A stretch of 64,000 nucleotides of DNA, from contig CANNOC010000009.1 of the NCBI GenBank assembly GCA_947507155.1, forward strand, positions 23,136 through 87,135. Direction: 5' to 3'. Positions 7,426-18,684 of this stretch are shown here, piece by piece. The position numbers and the translations under genes are program-made. Each line of letters starts with the position of its first letter. Position 1 is the stretch's first letter. The stretch comes from an uncultured Collinsella sp. (GTDB lineage: Bacteria; Actinomycetota; Coriobacteriia; Coriobacteriales; Coriobacteriaceae). The notes beneath the pieces are model-generated. The model was not told the origin of the DNA, ran no database searches, and saw nothing but the letters and a program-made list of their open reading frames with translations.

Positions 7426-8844
7426 CTAGCGATCGGCGAGCGGCTTGTACTCCAGCGGCTCGATAACCGGGCGATACGCGGGACGGATGATGCGGTGCGC
7501 GCAGAAGAGCTCTTCCATGCGGTGCGCCGACCAGCCGGCCATGCGGGCGACGGCGAACAGCGGCGTAAAGAGTGTCTCGGGCACGCCGAGCATCTTGTAG
7601 ATAAAGCCCGTGTACAGGTCGATGTTGGCGCAGATGGGCTTGGTCATGCCGTGATCGCGCATCACCTGCGGTGCCAGGCGCTCGATGCGCTCGATGAGCG
7701 CGAACTCATCGCCCAGGTCCTTCTTGGCGGCAAGCGTGCGCGCGTAACGGCGGCACACCTCGGCGCGCGGGTCGCTCAGCGTGTAGACGGCGTGGCCCAT
7801 ACCGTAGATGAGGCCCGTGCCGTCGAAGGCCTGCTTGTCGAGAATCTTGCCCAGGTAGGCTGCGACCTCGTCCTCGTCCTCCCAATTGGAGACATGCGCG
7901 CGGATGTCCTCGTGCATGGACACGACTTTGGCGTTGGCGCCGCCGTGGCGCGGGCCCTTGAGCGAGCCGATAGCCGCGGCGTAGGCGGAATACGGGTCGG
8001 TGGCCGAGGAGGACAGCACGCGGCAGGCAAACGTGGAGTTGTTGCCGCCGCCGTGCTCGGCATGCAGCATGAGCATCACGTCGAGCAGCATGGCTTCGTC
8101 GCGGGTGAATGCCATGCCGCCGCGGAGCACCTGCAGGATGGTCTCGGCGGTGGAGAGGCCGGGTGTGGGGTGCGGTACATGAACCTCGGAGCCGCGACGC
8201 TTGGCGACCGAGGCCATATGCGCGAAGGCGGCGATGCGGGGGAGACGGGCGAGCATGGAGATGGCGACGTCGATTTCGTGCTCGGGTGTAATGGCGTCGG
8301 GCTCGGCGTCGAAGGCGTAGAGCAGCAGCACGGCGCGCTGAAGCACATTCATGATGCTCGACGACACCGTGGTCATGGGGAACTCGCGGACGTATTCGTC
8401 GCTCAGATGCCTAAAAGCACCCAGGCGTCCGCAAAAACCGTCGAGCTCCTCTTTGGTGGGCAGTGAGCCCGTGATGAGCAGGTAGGCGACCTCTTCGTAG
8501 CCATAGCGATCCTCGGCCTGGGCGTTGTTGACCAGGTCCTCGATGCTGTAGCCACGAAGCGTGAGTTTGCCCTGATCGGGCACGACCTTTCCGTCGACCT
8601 TGTTGTAGCCATGCACATCTGAGATACGGGTGAGACCCGCGACCACGCCCGAGCCGTCGGCATTGCGCAGGCCGCGCTTGACATTGTGCTCAACAAATAG
8701 GCCCTCGTCATAAGGGTCAGTCGGCAGGCCATAGTAGAGATTTTCGCTTTCGGGCGAAATCTGGCGGCTCGCTTCGTAATCCAAGACCAGGCGGCTCAGG
8801 TGGTCGTCGAAGCGGTAATAGATTTTCTTGGCGTCGTAGGCCAT
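7426..8844 (-). CDS. gltA: citrate synthase family protein
   Basis: The 472-residue cytoplasmic enzyme condenses acetyl-CoA (or propionyl-CoA) with oxaloacetate. The catalytic residues are visible as the His in HAEHGGG (about 261-267), the His in GMGHAVY (about 346) and the Asp in ANIDLYTGF (about 405). It is longer than the usual 370-430 residues because of an N-terminal extension of about 60 residues. No other TCA-cycle gene is nearby, so a role in glutamate supply is plausible. Citrate and 2-methylcitrate synthase cannot be separated by eye. The ACT-domain gene lies 77 bases upstream on the same strand. Confidence 0.88.
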   Translation of the reverse strand: MAYDAKKIYYRFDDHLSRLVLDYEASRQISPESENLYYGLPTDPYDEGLFVEHNVKRGLRNADGSGVVAGLTRISDVHGYNKVDGKVVPDQGKLTLRGYSIEDLVNNAQAEDRYGYEEVAYLLITGSLPTKEELDGFCGRLGAFRHLSDEYVREFPMTTVSSSIMNVLQRAVLLLYAFDAEPDAITPEHEIDVAISMLARLPRIAAFAHMASVAKRRGSEVHVPHPTPGLSTAETILQVLRGGMAFTRDEAMLLDVMLMLHAEHGGGNNSTFACRVLSSSATDPYSAYAAAIGSLKGPRHGGANAKVVSMHEDIRAHVSNWEDEDEVAAYLGKILDKQAFDGTGLIYGMGHAVYTLSDPRAEVCRRYARTLAAKKDLGDEFALIERIERLAPQVMRDHGMTKPICANIDLYTGFIYKMLGVPETLFTPLFAVARMAGWSAHRMEELFCAHRIIRPAYRPVIEPLEYKPLADR

Positions 8845-8921
8845 GCGCGCTCCTCTCCGGGCCGCATCGGGGTGACTTGCATGGGCATGCGCGCGTCAGG
8901 CTATCCCCAGCGGCTTGCTCG

Positions 8922-9209
8922 CTACAGGCGGTACATAAAGTTGAAGACGTCCTCGCGTTGGATGGACACGTTGACGCCCGAAAGCTCGCCGGCCTCGGCC
9001 AGCGCCTTCTGCAGCTCGGCGAAGTCGAGCTTGGACTCGGCGGTATCGGCCAGCATGGTCATGGTGAAGATGTCCTCGATAATGGACTGCGTGATGTCGC
9101 GGATGTCGACGTTGGCCTCGCCTAGGACACGGGTGACGCCGGCGACGATGCCGGGGCGGTTCTTGCCAAGGACGGTGATGACGATACGGGAGGACGAGAT
9201 CTCGGCCAT
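8922..9209 (-). CDS. ACT domain protein (UPF0237-like)
   Basis: This 95-residue protein is almost entirely one ACT domain. The start RIVITVLGKNRPGIVAGVTRVLGEANVDIRD is the classic beta-alpha-beta opening of the free-standing UPF0237 family. ACT domains bind amino acids or other small ligands and regulate partner enzymes. In many bacteria this protein is encoded next to a UPF0210 protein, which is absent here. It lies 77 bases upstream of citrate synthase and may be co-transcribed with it. The product is likely a ligand sensor with unknown ligand. Confidence 0.85.
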   Translation of the reverse strand: MAEISSSRIVITVLGKNRPGIVAGVTRVLGEANVDIRDITQSIIEDIFTMTMLADTAESKLDFAELQKALAEAGELSGVNVSIQREDVFNFMYRL

Positions 9210-9256
9210 GGGAAACCCTTTCGCGTGATTGCGGCGCGCGCGGGGCGCTCCGCTAC

Positions 9257-9279
9257 GGTACAGTGTTCATCATTGTACC
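9257..9279. promoter_or_regulatory. 23 nt dyad between ACT gene and rpmE
   Basis: GGTACAGTG and CATTGTACC form an inverted repeat with one mismatch around TTCAT. Read on the minus strand it contains TACAAT, which could be the -10 of the ACT gene, so it may be an operator. No regulator is identified. Confidence 0.4.
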
Positions 9280-9462
9280 TGTCTGGCGCAAAAAAGGGCA
9301 CCTTTGCTGCGGCGTTACACGTCTGCAACATGGGAGAAGGGGCAAAGGCGCCCGTTTGCCGCGATTCGTCGTGTCGTCTGCCGTGCCTTGGGCGCGATGC
9401 ACAACGCAAAGACCGTGAACCTTTTGTGGGACGCTCGACGCTGTGGTAACATAGCCGAGTTT

Positions 9463-9536
9463 GTTGTCTTGGTCGGAAACCAAGACGCCTTATGCGCTGA
9501 TCGGTAACCAGCGCCTGACCAATAAGGAGTCCTACC
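9463..9536 (+). promoter_or_regulatory. rpmE leader with two hairpins (L31 leader candidate)
   Basis: GTCTTGGT pairs with ACCAAGAC (9466-9486) around CGGAA, then GCGCTG pairs with CAGCGC (9494-9514). Both sit in the rpmE 5' UTR before AAGGAG. Autoregulatory leaders of L31 genes have been proposed in several phyla, to my recollection including Coriobacteria. A candidate -10 TAACAT lies at about 9447. Confidence 0.5.
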
Positions 9537-9962
9537 ATGAAGCAGGGTATCCATCCCCAGTATGTCGAGTGCACGGTGACGTGCTCCTGCGGCAACACCT
9601 TCAAGACGCACGCTACCGTGTCCGAGATGAAGGTCGAGCTTTGCAACGAGTGCCACCCGTTCTACACCGGCCAGCAGAAGTTCGTCGACACCGGTGGACG
9701 CGTCCAGCGCTTCGCCGACAAGTTCGGTGGCGCCGCTGCCGCTCAGCTCAAGAAGGCCGAGGAGGCCAAGGCTGCCAAGGCCGCCAAGGCTGCTGAGGCC
9801 GAGGCCGCTCGCAAGGCTGCCGCTGAGGCTAAGGCTGCCGAGAAGGCTAAGCGTGCCGCTAAGTTTGCCGAGGAGGCTGCCAAGCAGGCCGCCGAGGCTC
9901 CCGCAGAGGCTCCCGTCGAGGAGGCCGCTGCCGAGGCCGAGACCACCGAGGCTGCTGAGTAA
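9537..9962 (+). CDS. rpmE: ribosomal protein bL31 with long Ala/Lys/Glu tail
   Basis: Residues 1 to about 65 are a zinc-type (C+) L31 with the cysteine pairs CSCG and CNEC and the conserved [17 protein letters not shown] stretch. The protein is 141 residues, about twice the usual 70. The second half is a low-complexity helix-forming sequence of Ala, Lys and Glu ending in an acidic Pro/Ala/Glu tail. L31 sits at the central protuberance of the 50S subunit, so the tail would project from the ribosome surface or an intersubunit bridge. The ATG follows AAGGAG. It is monocistronic with its own leader and terminator. Confidence 0.93.
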   Translation: MKQGIHPQYVECTVTCSCGNTFKTHATVSEMKVELCNECHPFYTGQQKFVDTGGRVQRFADKFGGAAAAQLKKAEEAKAAKAAKAAEAEAARKAAAEAKAAEKAKRAAKFAEEAAKQAAEAPAEAPVEEAAAEAETTEAAE

Positions 9963-9998
9963 ATAGCTCGCCGCGGAAACACTCGCATTCATGGCATA

Positions 9999-10040
9999 AG
10001 GGCCGCGCATCCATTTGGGTGCGCGGCCCTTTTCTTTTTA
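9999..10040 (+). terminator. intrinsic terminator after rpmE
   Basis: AGGGCCGCGCATCC pairs with GGGTGCGCGGCCCT, followed by TTTCTTTTTATT. Confidence 0.9.
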
Positions 10041-10107
10041 TTGGTGCAAGCTAACCCGTCCCCATTGCACCAGGTTGGTGCGAATGGGACAGGTTGATTT
10101 GCACCAA
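10041..10107. repeat. type E palindrome, inverted doublet
   Basis: Arms of 32 bases (10041-10072 and 10076-10107) pair with a few mismatches around GGT. Each half is itself a unit with TTGGTGCAA / TTGCACCA ends and a CCGTCCCC-type core. A second doublet lies at 45.5 kb. Confidence 0.8.
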
Positions 10108-10138
10108 ATGGCAGAGAGGCAGCGTTTTCCCAGATAAA

Positions 10139-10173
10139 AGCTGCCAAAATAAACCAGTCCCTTTTTGGCAGGC
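10139..10173. repeat. type G palindrome
   Basis: CTGCCAAAA and TTTTTGGCAG enclose TAAACCAGTCCC. A related copy is at 23316-23350. The remaining leader to secA (10174-10302) shows nothing else recognisable. Confidence 0.6.
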
Positions 10174-10302
10174 TGTCGTAGTTATTACGTGGTCGAGCGT
10201 GTCGACCGCATAGGCGGCGCCTTGTTTGGCTAAAGTACAAATATCTGTGTTTAACTCGTCCAAGGTTTCATACCGCGGGCGATGGCCAAAAAGGAAAACC
10301 AC

Positions 10303-13109
<2,807 letters not shown>

Positions 13110-13110
<1 letters not shown>

Positions 13111-14258
13111 TGGCCGAGGCTCTAGAGGTAACGCTCGCCGAGTTGGACGCGTTTGCGGACCGGCTCGGCGAGGTCGAGTCGTATCTTCATTTGGACGAGA
13201 AGCGCACACGCGTGACCGAGCTCGAGGCCAGAAGCGTGGCCCCCGGCTTTTGGGATGACGCCGACGCCGCTCGCGCCACCATGGAGGAGATCGCTCGCGC
13301 CAAGGAAGATATCGCTGCCGTGGATACCGCGCGCGGCGAGCTGTCTGACGCCCGCGCGGCGCTGGAGCTTGCCGAGGAGATGGGCGACGACCCCGATGCC
13401 GCCGCATTGCGCGAGGAGGCTGCCGCTACGGCAGAACGCCTGGCCCGCGCTATCGACGAGCTCGAGCTTTCGAGCTGGTTTACCGGTGAGTTCGATCACG
13501 GCGACGCGATTGTGACCATCAAGCCCGGACAGGGCGGCCTGGAAGCGCAGGACTGGACCTTCATGCTCTTTAAGATGTACATGAAGTACTGCCAGCGTCG
13601 CGGCTGGAAGGTCACCATTAACGACTGCCCCGCGGCTGAGGTCATCGGCATCGACCGTGCGACCTTTACCGTCGAGGGCAAGGACGCGTTTGGCATGCTG
13701 CGCGCCGAGGCCGGCGTCCACCGTCTGGTGCGCATTAGCCCCACCGACGACAAGAAGCGCCGCCAGACCACGTTTGCCGGCGTCGAGGTCATCCCCGTGC
13801 TGCCTGACGATATCGACATCGAGATCAGTCCCGACGATATCCGCGTGGACGTGTATCACGCGAGCGGCCCGGGCGGACAGGGCGTCAACACCACCGACTC
13901 CGCCGTACGCGTGACGCATTTTCCCAGCGGCATCGTTGTCACTTGCCAAAACGAGCGCAGCCAGATTCAAAACAAGGCCGCGTGCATGCAGATTCTCAAG
14001 GCCCGTCTGTACGAGATCGAGCTCGAGAAGCGCGCCGAGGCGCTCGACGAGATTCGTGGACCCAAGACCACGATCGGTTTTGGTAACCAGATCCGTAGCT
14101 ATGTGCTCTACCCGTATCAGATGGTCAAGGACCTGCGTACGGGCGTGGAGACCAGCAACGTCGAGGCCGTTCTCGACGATGGCGATCTGGATCCGTTTGT
14201 GATCGGCTACCATCGCTGGGCAACCGGCAACGCCGATGCGGAAAGCCAGGGCGCCTAA
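13110..14258 (+). CDS. prfB: peptide chain release factor 2 with atypical SPT tripeptide
   Basis: RF2 recognises UGA and UAA and triggers peptide release. The 382-residue product has the universal GGQ at residues 255-257 (SGPGGQGVN) and overall RF2 character, including the VKDLRTGVETSNVEAVLDG region. At residues 210-212 the tripeptide that reads the second and third stop-codon bases is SPT (ISPTDDKKRRQTTF), whereas SPF is the family standard. The common programmed frameshift near codon 26 is absent, as the frame is continuous (YLHLDEK). It is translationally coupled to secA by a one-base overlap. Confidence 0.94.
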
Positions 14259-14360
14259 ACCCACAGGGTCGGCCTTGGGCAGATGCGGCCAATACGGACC
14301 CTGTGCGGGGGTGGTATTGGGTCGGCGAATCGGTAAAATCGAATACAGCAAGAAGTTCAA

Positions 14361-14387
14361 AGCGCATCCGACGGGGTGCGCTTTTTT
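14361..14387 (+). terminator. intrinsic terminator just before yitT-family gene
   Basis: AGCGCATCC pairs with GGGTGCGCT followed by six T residues, ending 12 bases before the next start codon and two bases before its ribosome binding site. It may end the secA-prfB transcript or attenuate the next gene. Confidence 0.7.
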
Positions 14388-14399
14388 GAGGGAGGCAGC

Positions 14400-15290
14400 A
14401 TGGCATATCGTCTGGACATCAAGCGCATTCTTTCGATGAACTTCTTTCACGACTTGCCCAAGATCATGTTTGGCTGCGCCCTGGCAGCTATCGCAACGGA
14501 CTTGTTTTTGATCCCCAACGGCCTTGCCGCCGGCGGCGTTACGGGCCTCGCCACGATTATCCAGGCGGTCGGTGCGTCTCATGGCATCTCGCTGCCTGTC
14601 GGTATTCAAACCATTGTGATGAACGCCTTGCTGCTGCTGGTGGTTATGCGCGAGGGTGGCATGTTCTACGTGGTGCAGACGGCGACGGGTTTTGTGCTGC
14701 TGGGCTTTTTCACCGACCTGTTCGCTCCGTTTGTGGCGCCGCTGGCACATGCCGATCTGATGCTGCCCGCTATGTGGGGCGGCATTATTACGGGCATCGG
14801 TTACGGCATGGTGTTGCGCGCCGGCGCCAATACCGGCGGCTCGGACACGATTGGCCAAATCATCTCGCGTAACACCTCGCTGCCGGTAGGCTCGACCGTC
14901 ATGGCGATCGACGTTGCCGTATGTGCGGCATCGGCTCCGGTCTTCTCGCTCGAAAATGCTCTGTACGCAGGACTTTCGATGGTGATTAGCGGCTATGTGA
15001 TCGATGCCGTGGTCGATGGCGGCAATAAGCGTCGTATGGTACTCATCATCTCGGATAACTTCCCCGATATCGCGGCCGACATCATGTATGGTCTGGGTCG
15101 CGGCTGCACCAAATTAAAGGCGACCGGTATGTATTCGGGCGTCGAGAAGCCGGTGATCATGGTGATCGTTAGCCGTCGAGAGCTCAACACCCTCAAAACG
15201 ATCGTGCGCGAGCGCGATCCTCACGCCATTGTGACGGTCGCCGACGTTACGGAAGCCTTCGGTGAGGGATTCAAGGACATTAACGCGTAG
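14400..15290 (+). CDS. YitT family membrane protein
   Basis: The 296-residue protein has about five to six hydrophobic helices in its first 200 residues (for example IMFGCALAAIATDLFLIPNGLAAGG) and a soluble C-terminal domain of the DUF2179 type (PVIMVIVSRRELNTLKTIVRERDPHAIVTVADVTEAFGEGF). This is the YitT/DUF161 architecture. The transported compound is unknown. The upstream frame is open to 14376, but GGGAGG immediately before ATG 14400 sets the start. It is preceded by a terminator-like hairpin and followed by a type D doublet. Confidence 0.88.
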   Translation: MAYRLDIKRILSMNFFHDLPKIMFGCALAAIATDLFLIPNGLAAGGVTGLATIIQAVGASHGISLPVGIQTIVMNALLLLVVMREGGMFYVVQTATGFVLLGFFTDLFAPFVAPLAHADLMLPAMWGGIITGIGYGMVLRAGANTGGSDTIGQIISRNTSLPVGSTVMAIDVAVCAASAPVFSLENALYAGLSMVISGYVIDAVVDGGNKRRMVLIISDNFPDIAADIMYGLGRGCTKLKATGMYSGVEKPVIMVIVSRRELNTLKTIVRERDPHAIVTVADVTEAFGEGFKDINA

Positions 15291-15311
15291 GCTGAATTTC
15301 GATTTGCGGAC

Positions 15312-15378
15312 ATGATCCGTTTTCCTCCGTCCCCAAGGGATCAAGTGATCCGTAGGGGACGGCAGGATTTCGGATCAT
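15312..15378. repeat. type D palindrome, inverted doublet
   Basis: Two ~31 nt units, each with TGATCC / GGATCA ends and a CTCCGTCCCC-type core, lie head to head separated by two bases. TTTTT follows, so it may also terminate yitT. The rest of the gap to 15600 is AT-richer and probably holds the transketolase promoter, which I could not place. Confidence 0.8.
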
Positions 15379-15600
15379 TTTTGTGCCGGGGCGAGAGGTA
15401 GACACCGCATCCAAAAGACGTTCACATTGATAAACCGTTTCATCAGCGGTTCTGCCTGCTAAATTGTTCAAATAATGATAAAAACTCTGGTAAAGCCATC
15501 AGTTTCCAGCATAATGAATGACGTACGTGCATTGCGGCTGTGTTGGGATTACCTTCGGCGCCGTGCGCATTTTGCCTAATGAGGATGAAAGGAAGGCACA

Positions 15601-16431
15601 ATGAGCGACGAAGAGCTCAAAAAGGTTGCCAACGAGGTAAGGAAGGGCATCGTCACCGGCGTGCACGCTGCCAAGTCCGGCCATCCGGGCGGTTCGCTCG
15701 GCGCTGCCGACATCATGACCTATCTGTACTTTGAGGAAATGAACGTCGACCCGGCCGATCCCCGCAAGGCCGATCGCGACCGCTTTGTGCTTTCCAAGGG
15801 TCATTGCGCTCCGGGCCTGTACGCCGTGCTCGCCGAGCGCGGGTTCTTCCCCAAGGAGGACCTCGAGACGCTGCGCCATATCGGCAGCCACCTGCAGGGT
15901 CACCCCAACATGAACGACACCCCGGGCGTCGACATGTCCACCGGCTCGCTCGGCCAGGGCATCTCCGCCGCCGTGGGCATGGCCGTTGCCGCTAAGCACT
16001 GGGGCGATACTTACCGCACGTACGCCCTGCTGGGCGATGGCGAGAGCGAGGAAGGCCAGGTCTGGGAGGCCGCCATGTTTGCCGGCAACCAGCAGCTCGA
16101 CAACCTCTGCGTGATCGTCGACCACAACGGTCTGCAGATCGATGGCCCCGTCGAGGAGGTCAACGACCCCATGCCGCTGGCAGACAAGTTCCGCGCCTTT
16201 AAGTTCCACGTGGTGGAGCTTGCCGACGGCAACGACTTCGATCAGATCCGCGCCGCCTTTGCCGAGGCCCGCGCCACCAAGGGTCAGCCGACCGCCATTA
16301 TCGCCGAGACCACAAAGGGCAAGGGCGTCTCCTTTATGGAGAACCAGGTGGGTTGGCACGGTAAGGCCCCCAACGATGAACAGTTTGAGCAGGCCATGGC
16401 AGAGCTCACGGCCGCCGGAGAGGAGCTCTAG
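15601..16431 (+). CDS. transketolase, N-terminal subunit
   Basis: This 276-residue protein is the thiamine-diphosphate-binding half of transketolase. KSGHPGGSLGAADI near residue 24 and GDGESEEGQVWEA near 144 are the TPP/Mg-binding signatures. It works in the non-oxidative pentose phosphate pathway, transferring two-carbon units between sugar phosphates. It is encoded separately from the C-terminal half that follows one base later, a split seen in many anaerobic bacteria and archaea. ATG follows AAAGGAAGG. Confidence 0.94.
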   Translation: MSDEELKKVANEVRKGIVTGVHAAKSGHPGGSLGAADIMTYLYFEEMNVDPADPRKADRDRFVLSKGHCAPGLYAVLAERGFFPKEDLETLRHIGSHLQGHPNMNDTPGVDMSTGSLGQGISAAVGMAVAAKHWGDTYRTYALLGDGESEEGQVWEAAMFAGNQQLDNLCVIVDHNGLQIDGPVEEVNDPMPLADKFRAFKFHVVELADGNDFDQIRAAFAEARATKGQPTAIIAETTKGKGVSFMENQVGWHGKAPNDEQFEQAMAELTAAGEEL

Positions 16432-16432
16432 G

Positions 16433-17374
16433 ATGGCAGATGTCAAGAAAATCGCCACGCGCGTAAGCTACGGCGAGGCCCTCGTCGAGCTCGCCAACGA
16501 GCACGATGACTTTGTGGTCCTCGACGCCGACCTGGCCGCCGCCACGCAGACCGGCAAGTTCAAGGCAGCCCGCCCCGACCGCTTCTTCGATGTGGGCATT
16601 GCCGAGAGCAACCTGATGGGTGTTGCCGCCGGTATCGCGACCACCGGCCGCGTCGCCTTCGCGAGCACCTTTGCCATGTTTGCCGCCGGCCGCGCCTTTG
16701 AGCAGGTCCGCAATTCCATCGGTTACCCGCACCTCAACGTCAAGATCGGTGCCACGCACGCCGGTATCTCGGTGGGCGAGGATGGCGCCACGCACCAGTG
16801 CTGCGAGGATATCGCCCTTATGCGCGTTATCCCCGGCATGACCGTGATCGTTCCCGCTGACGACGTCGAAGCCCGCGCCGTGACGCGCGCCGCCTACGAG
16901 TGCGACGGCCCTGTGTACATGCGCTTTGCCCGTCTGGCCTCGCCGGTCATTAATGACCCCGAGACCTACAAGTTTGAACTGGGCAAGGGCATCATCATGC
17001 GCGAGGGCGCCGACGTTACCATCATTGCCTGCGGTTTGATGGTCGGCGAGGCCCTCGAGGCTGCCGAGCAGCTTGCTGCCGAGGGTATCGACGCCGAGGT
17101 CATCAACATGCACACCATTAAGCCCATCGACTCCGACCTGATCGTCAAGAGCGCCACCAAGACCGGCCACGTCGTGACCGTCGAGGAGCACTCCGTGATC
17201 GGTGGCCTGGGCAGCGCCGTTGCCGATGTCCTGTGCGAGCAGTGCCCGACGCCGCTCAAGAAGATCGGCGTCAACGACACGTTCGGCGAGTCCGGCCCGG
17301 GTGCCGAGCTCCTGCACAGGTACGGCCTGGACGTCGCCAACATCGTGGCGACCACCAAGGAGTTCTTGGCATAA
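16433..17374 (+). CDS. transketolase, C-terminal subunit
   Basis: The 313-residue protein contains the pyrimidine-binding domain (FFDVGIAESNLMGVAAGIA, residues about 53-72) and the C-terminal transketolase domain, and must pair with the upstream subunit to form the active site. The start ATG 16433 lies one base after the TAG of the first subunit, with GGAGAGGAG just upstream inside it. An upstream-open frame to 16142 is an artefact of overlap. The close spacing indicates equal, coupled translation of the two halves. Confidence 0.94.
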   Translation: MADVKKIATRVSYGEALVELANEHDDFVVLDADLAAATQTGKFKAARPDRFFDVGIAESNLMGVAAGIATTGRVAFASTFAMFAAGRAFEQVRNSIGYPHLNVKIGATHAGISVGEDGATHQCCEDIALMRVIPGMTVIVPADDVEARAVTRAAYECDGPVYMRFARLASPVINDPETYKFELGKGIIMREGADVTIIACGLMVGEALEAAEQLAAEGIDAEVINMHTIKPIDSDLIVKSATKTGHVVTVEEHSVIGGLGSAVADVLCEQCPTPLKKIGVNDTFGESGPGAELLHRYGLDVANIVATTKEFLA

Positions 17375-17417
17375 GGCAAGGCGGATCTCAAAGACTGCTT
17401 CGCCAGTACTATGGAAA

Positions 17418-17456
17418 CCCGGCAGGGGCGCTCTCTTGGAGGGCGCCCCGGTTTCA
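17418..17456 (+). terminator. probable terminator after transketolase
   Basis: GGGGCGC and GGCGCCCC pair around CTCTCTTGGAG and are followed by GGTTTC. The T-run is weak. Confidence 0.45.
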
Positions 17457-17522
17457 GTTGCGGTGAAATAAGGACTGTTTTGCCAGCCTAAAGGCTCAAT
17501 TAATCCGCATTTCACCGCAACT
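17456..17522. repeat. type C palindrome (TTGCGGTGAAAT arms)
   Basis: AGTTGCGGTGAAAT and ATTTCACCGCAACT enclose a 39 nt loop. The right part encodes the last residues and the TGA stop of the minus-strand zinc-ribbon gene. Other copies are at 18316-18384 and 45943-46009. Confidence 0.8.
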
Positions 17523-18245
17523 TCCGAAGGCGTTCCCGCTTGTGCTGGCTCCATCGCGACGATTGATTGCGGCTTGGCACAGTGCAGCGACATCGGGGGC
17601 ATCGCTGCCTCTGTATGTCATGGCGAGCAAAGCGGCATCATAGATTTCATCATTGGTCACATCGGCGGCATCAATGGGGCAGAAGGCGAGAATCGAATCC
17701 TGTTCTGCAAGCTCGGCCAGATCGATCGTTTCACCCATGGCAAAGGCATCATCGAGGACGAGTGTGGCACTCGTGCATGGAATTTGATAGATCGTGCCAT
17801 CCGCAGCGATAGGGGAACCTGCTGCCTCGAGCGTGTAGACACCTTGTATGAGATTGATGCCAGAGCCATCGGAGGCGACGAACTCAATCCTGTCGACCGT
17901 TATTCCGTCGATGGTCTTGCCCGTAATGTGTATCGGAACGCGCGATGCCCCGTTATCGGTGTCCCAGCCCGCAGCCGCGACATTCAGCACAATGGCGTGC
18001 TCCGAATGGGCGGATACGAAGTGCGACAACACCTGCCGCAGATGAAGGCCCATACAGCTACCGCCGACAATGCCAATTACCAGCATGCAGGTAAGGATGA
18101 CCGCAACGTGGTTCCGAGGCTTTACCCGAAGCTCAGAATCAGCAGAGATGCCATTGACGGCAGCCCCGCACGCCGTGCAGTACCTCACGCCATCGCGCAA
18201 CTCAGCTCCACAATAAGGACAATTCATACTGGCCCCCACAACCAT
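17496..18245 (-). CDS. zinc-ribbon membrane protein of unknown function
   Basis: The 249-residue product starts with a zinc ribbon (MNCPYCGAELRDGVRYCTACG), then a single membrane helix (AVILTCMLVIGIVGGSCMGL) and an external domain of about 170 residues with no recognised fold. Zinc-ribbon plus single-helix proteins are common in Gram-positive bacteria and often unassigned. The chosen ATG follows TAGGA; a second ATG six codons later, at the zinc ribbon, is also possible. Its last eight residues (SCGEMRIN) and TGA stop are encoded by a type C repeat arm, and another type C copy lies upstream, so repeats bracket the gene. Confidence 0.7.
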   Translation of the reverse strand: MVVGASMNCPYCGAELRDGVRYCTACGAAVNGISADSELRVKPRNHVAVILTCMLVIGIVGGSCMGLHLRQVLSHFVSAHSEHAIVLNVAAAGWDTDNGASRVPIHITGKTIDGITVDRIEFVASDGSGINLIQGVYTLEAAGSPIAADGTIYQIPCTSATLVLDDAFAMGETIDLAELAEQDSILAFCPIDAADVTNDEIYDAALLAMTYRGSDAPDVAALCQAAINRRDGASTSGNAFGSCGEMRIN

Positions 18246-18315
18246 AGGCGTTCCTATCGAGGCCACTGTAAATCGACAATCCAAATCCGAGTTGCGCAAC
18301 AATGAGCCCCAATAT

Positions 18316-18384
18316 AAGTTGCGGTGAAATAAGGACTGATTAGGGCTTTTAACTGCTAAAACAGTCCCTATTTCACCGCAACTT
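18316..18384. repeat. type C palindrome
   Basis: Arms of 23 bases (18316-18338 and 18362-18384, starting AAGTTGCGGTGAAATA) pair with one mismatch around a 23 nt loop. It lies about 70 bases upstream of the zinc-ribbon gene start. Confidence 0.85.
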
Positions 18385-18512
18385 TTAAAGAGGCCGTATC
18401 AAGCAGGATTTCTATTGGGATAAGGGCCCAGCACAACAAAGTGCAATTCAGACCCTCCCAAGCATGCATTTGCTGCACCTAATAGAAACGCGGCGGCCCC
18501 TTAGTAGCCGCA

Positions 18513-18635
18513 GGCCGTGCGCAGGGTTACCTCCCAAATCTTTCCGCAGGACGGAGGAGCTCCCGCCGCACGTAGTGCGCAGCGGGAGCTCCGACATGTC
18601 CGAGGACGATTTGGGAGGTAACCCTGTGCGCGGCC
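18513..18635. other. 123 nt near-perfect hairpin upstream of ftsE
   Basis: Twenty-eight-base outer arms (18513-18540 and 18608-18635) pair throughout with only two G-U pairs. An inner 11 bp perfect stem, GGAGCTCCCGC with GCGGGAGCTCC (18556-18566, 18582-18592), is capped by GCAC / GTGC. No open frame is inside. It may be a structured RNA or a miniature inverted-repeat element; I recognise no family. The rest of 18385-18680 shows nothing else. Confidence 0.65.
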
Positions 18636-18684
18636 GGTGAGACCAAAACCCCGCCATGCTTCTTATGTGCAGCAAAGCTAATGC

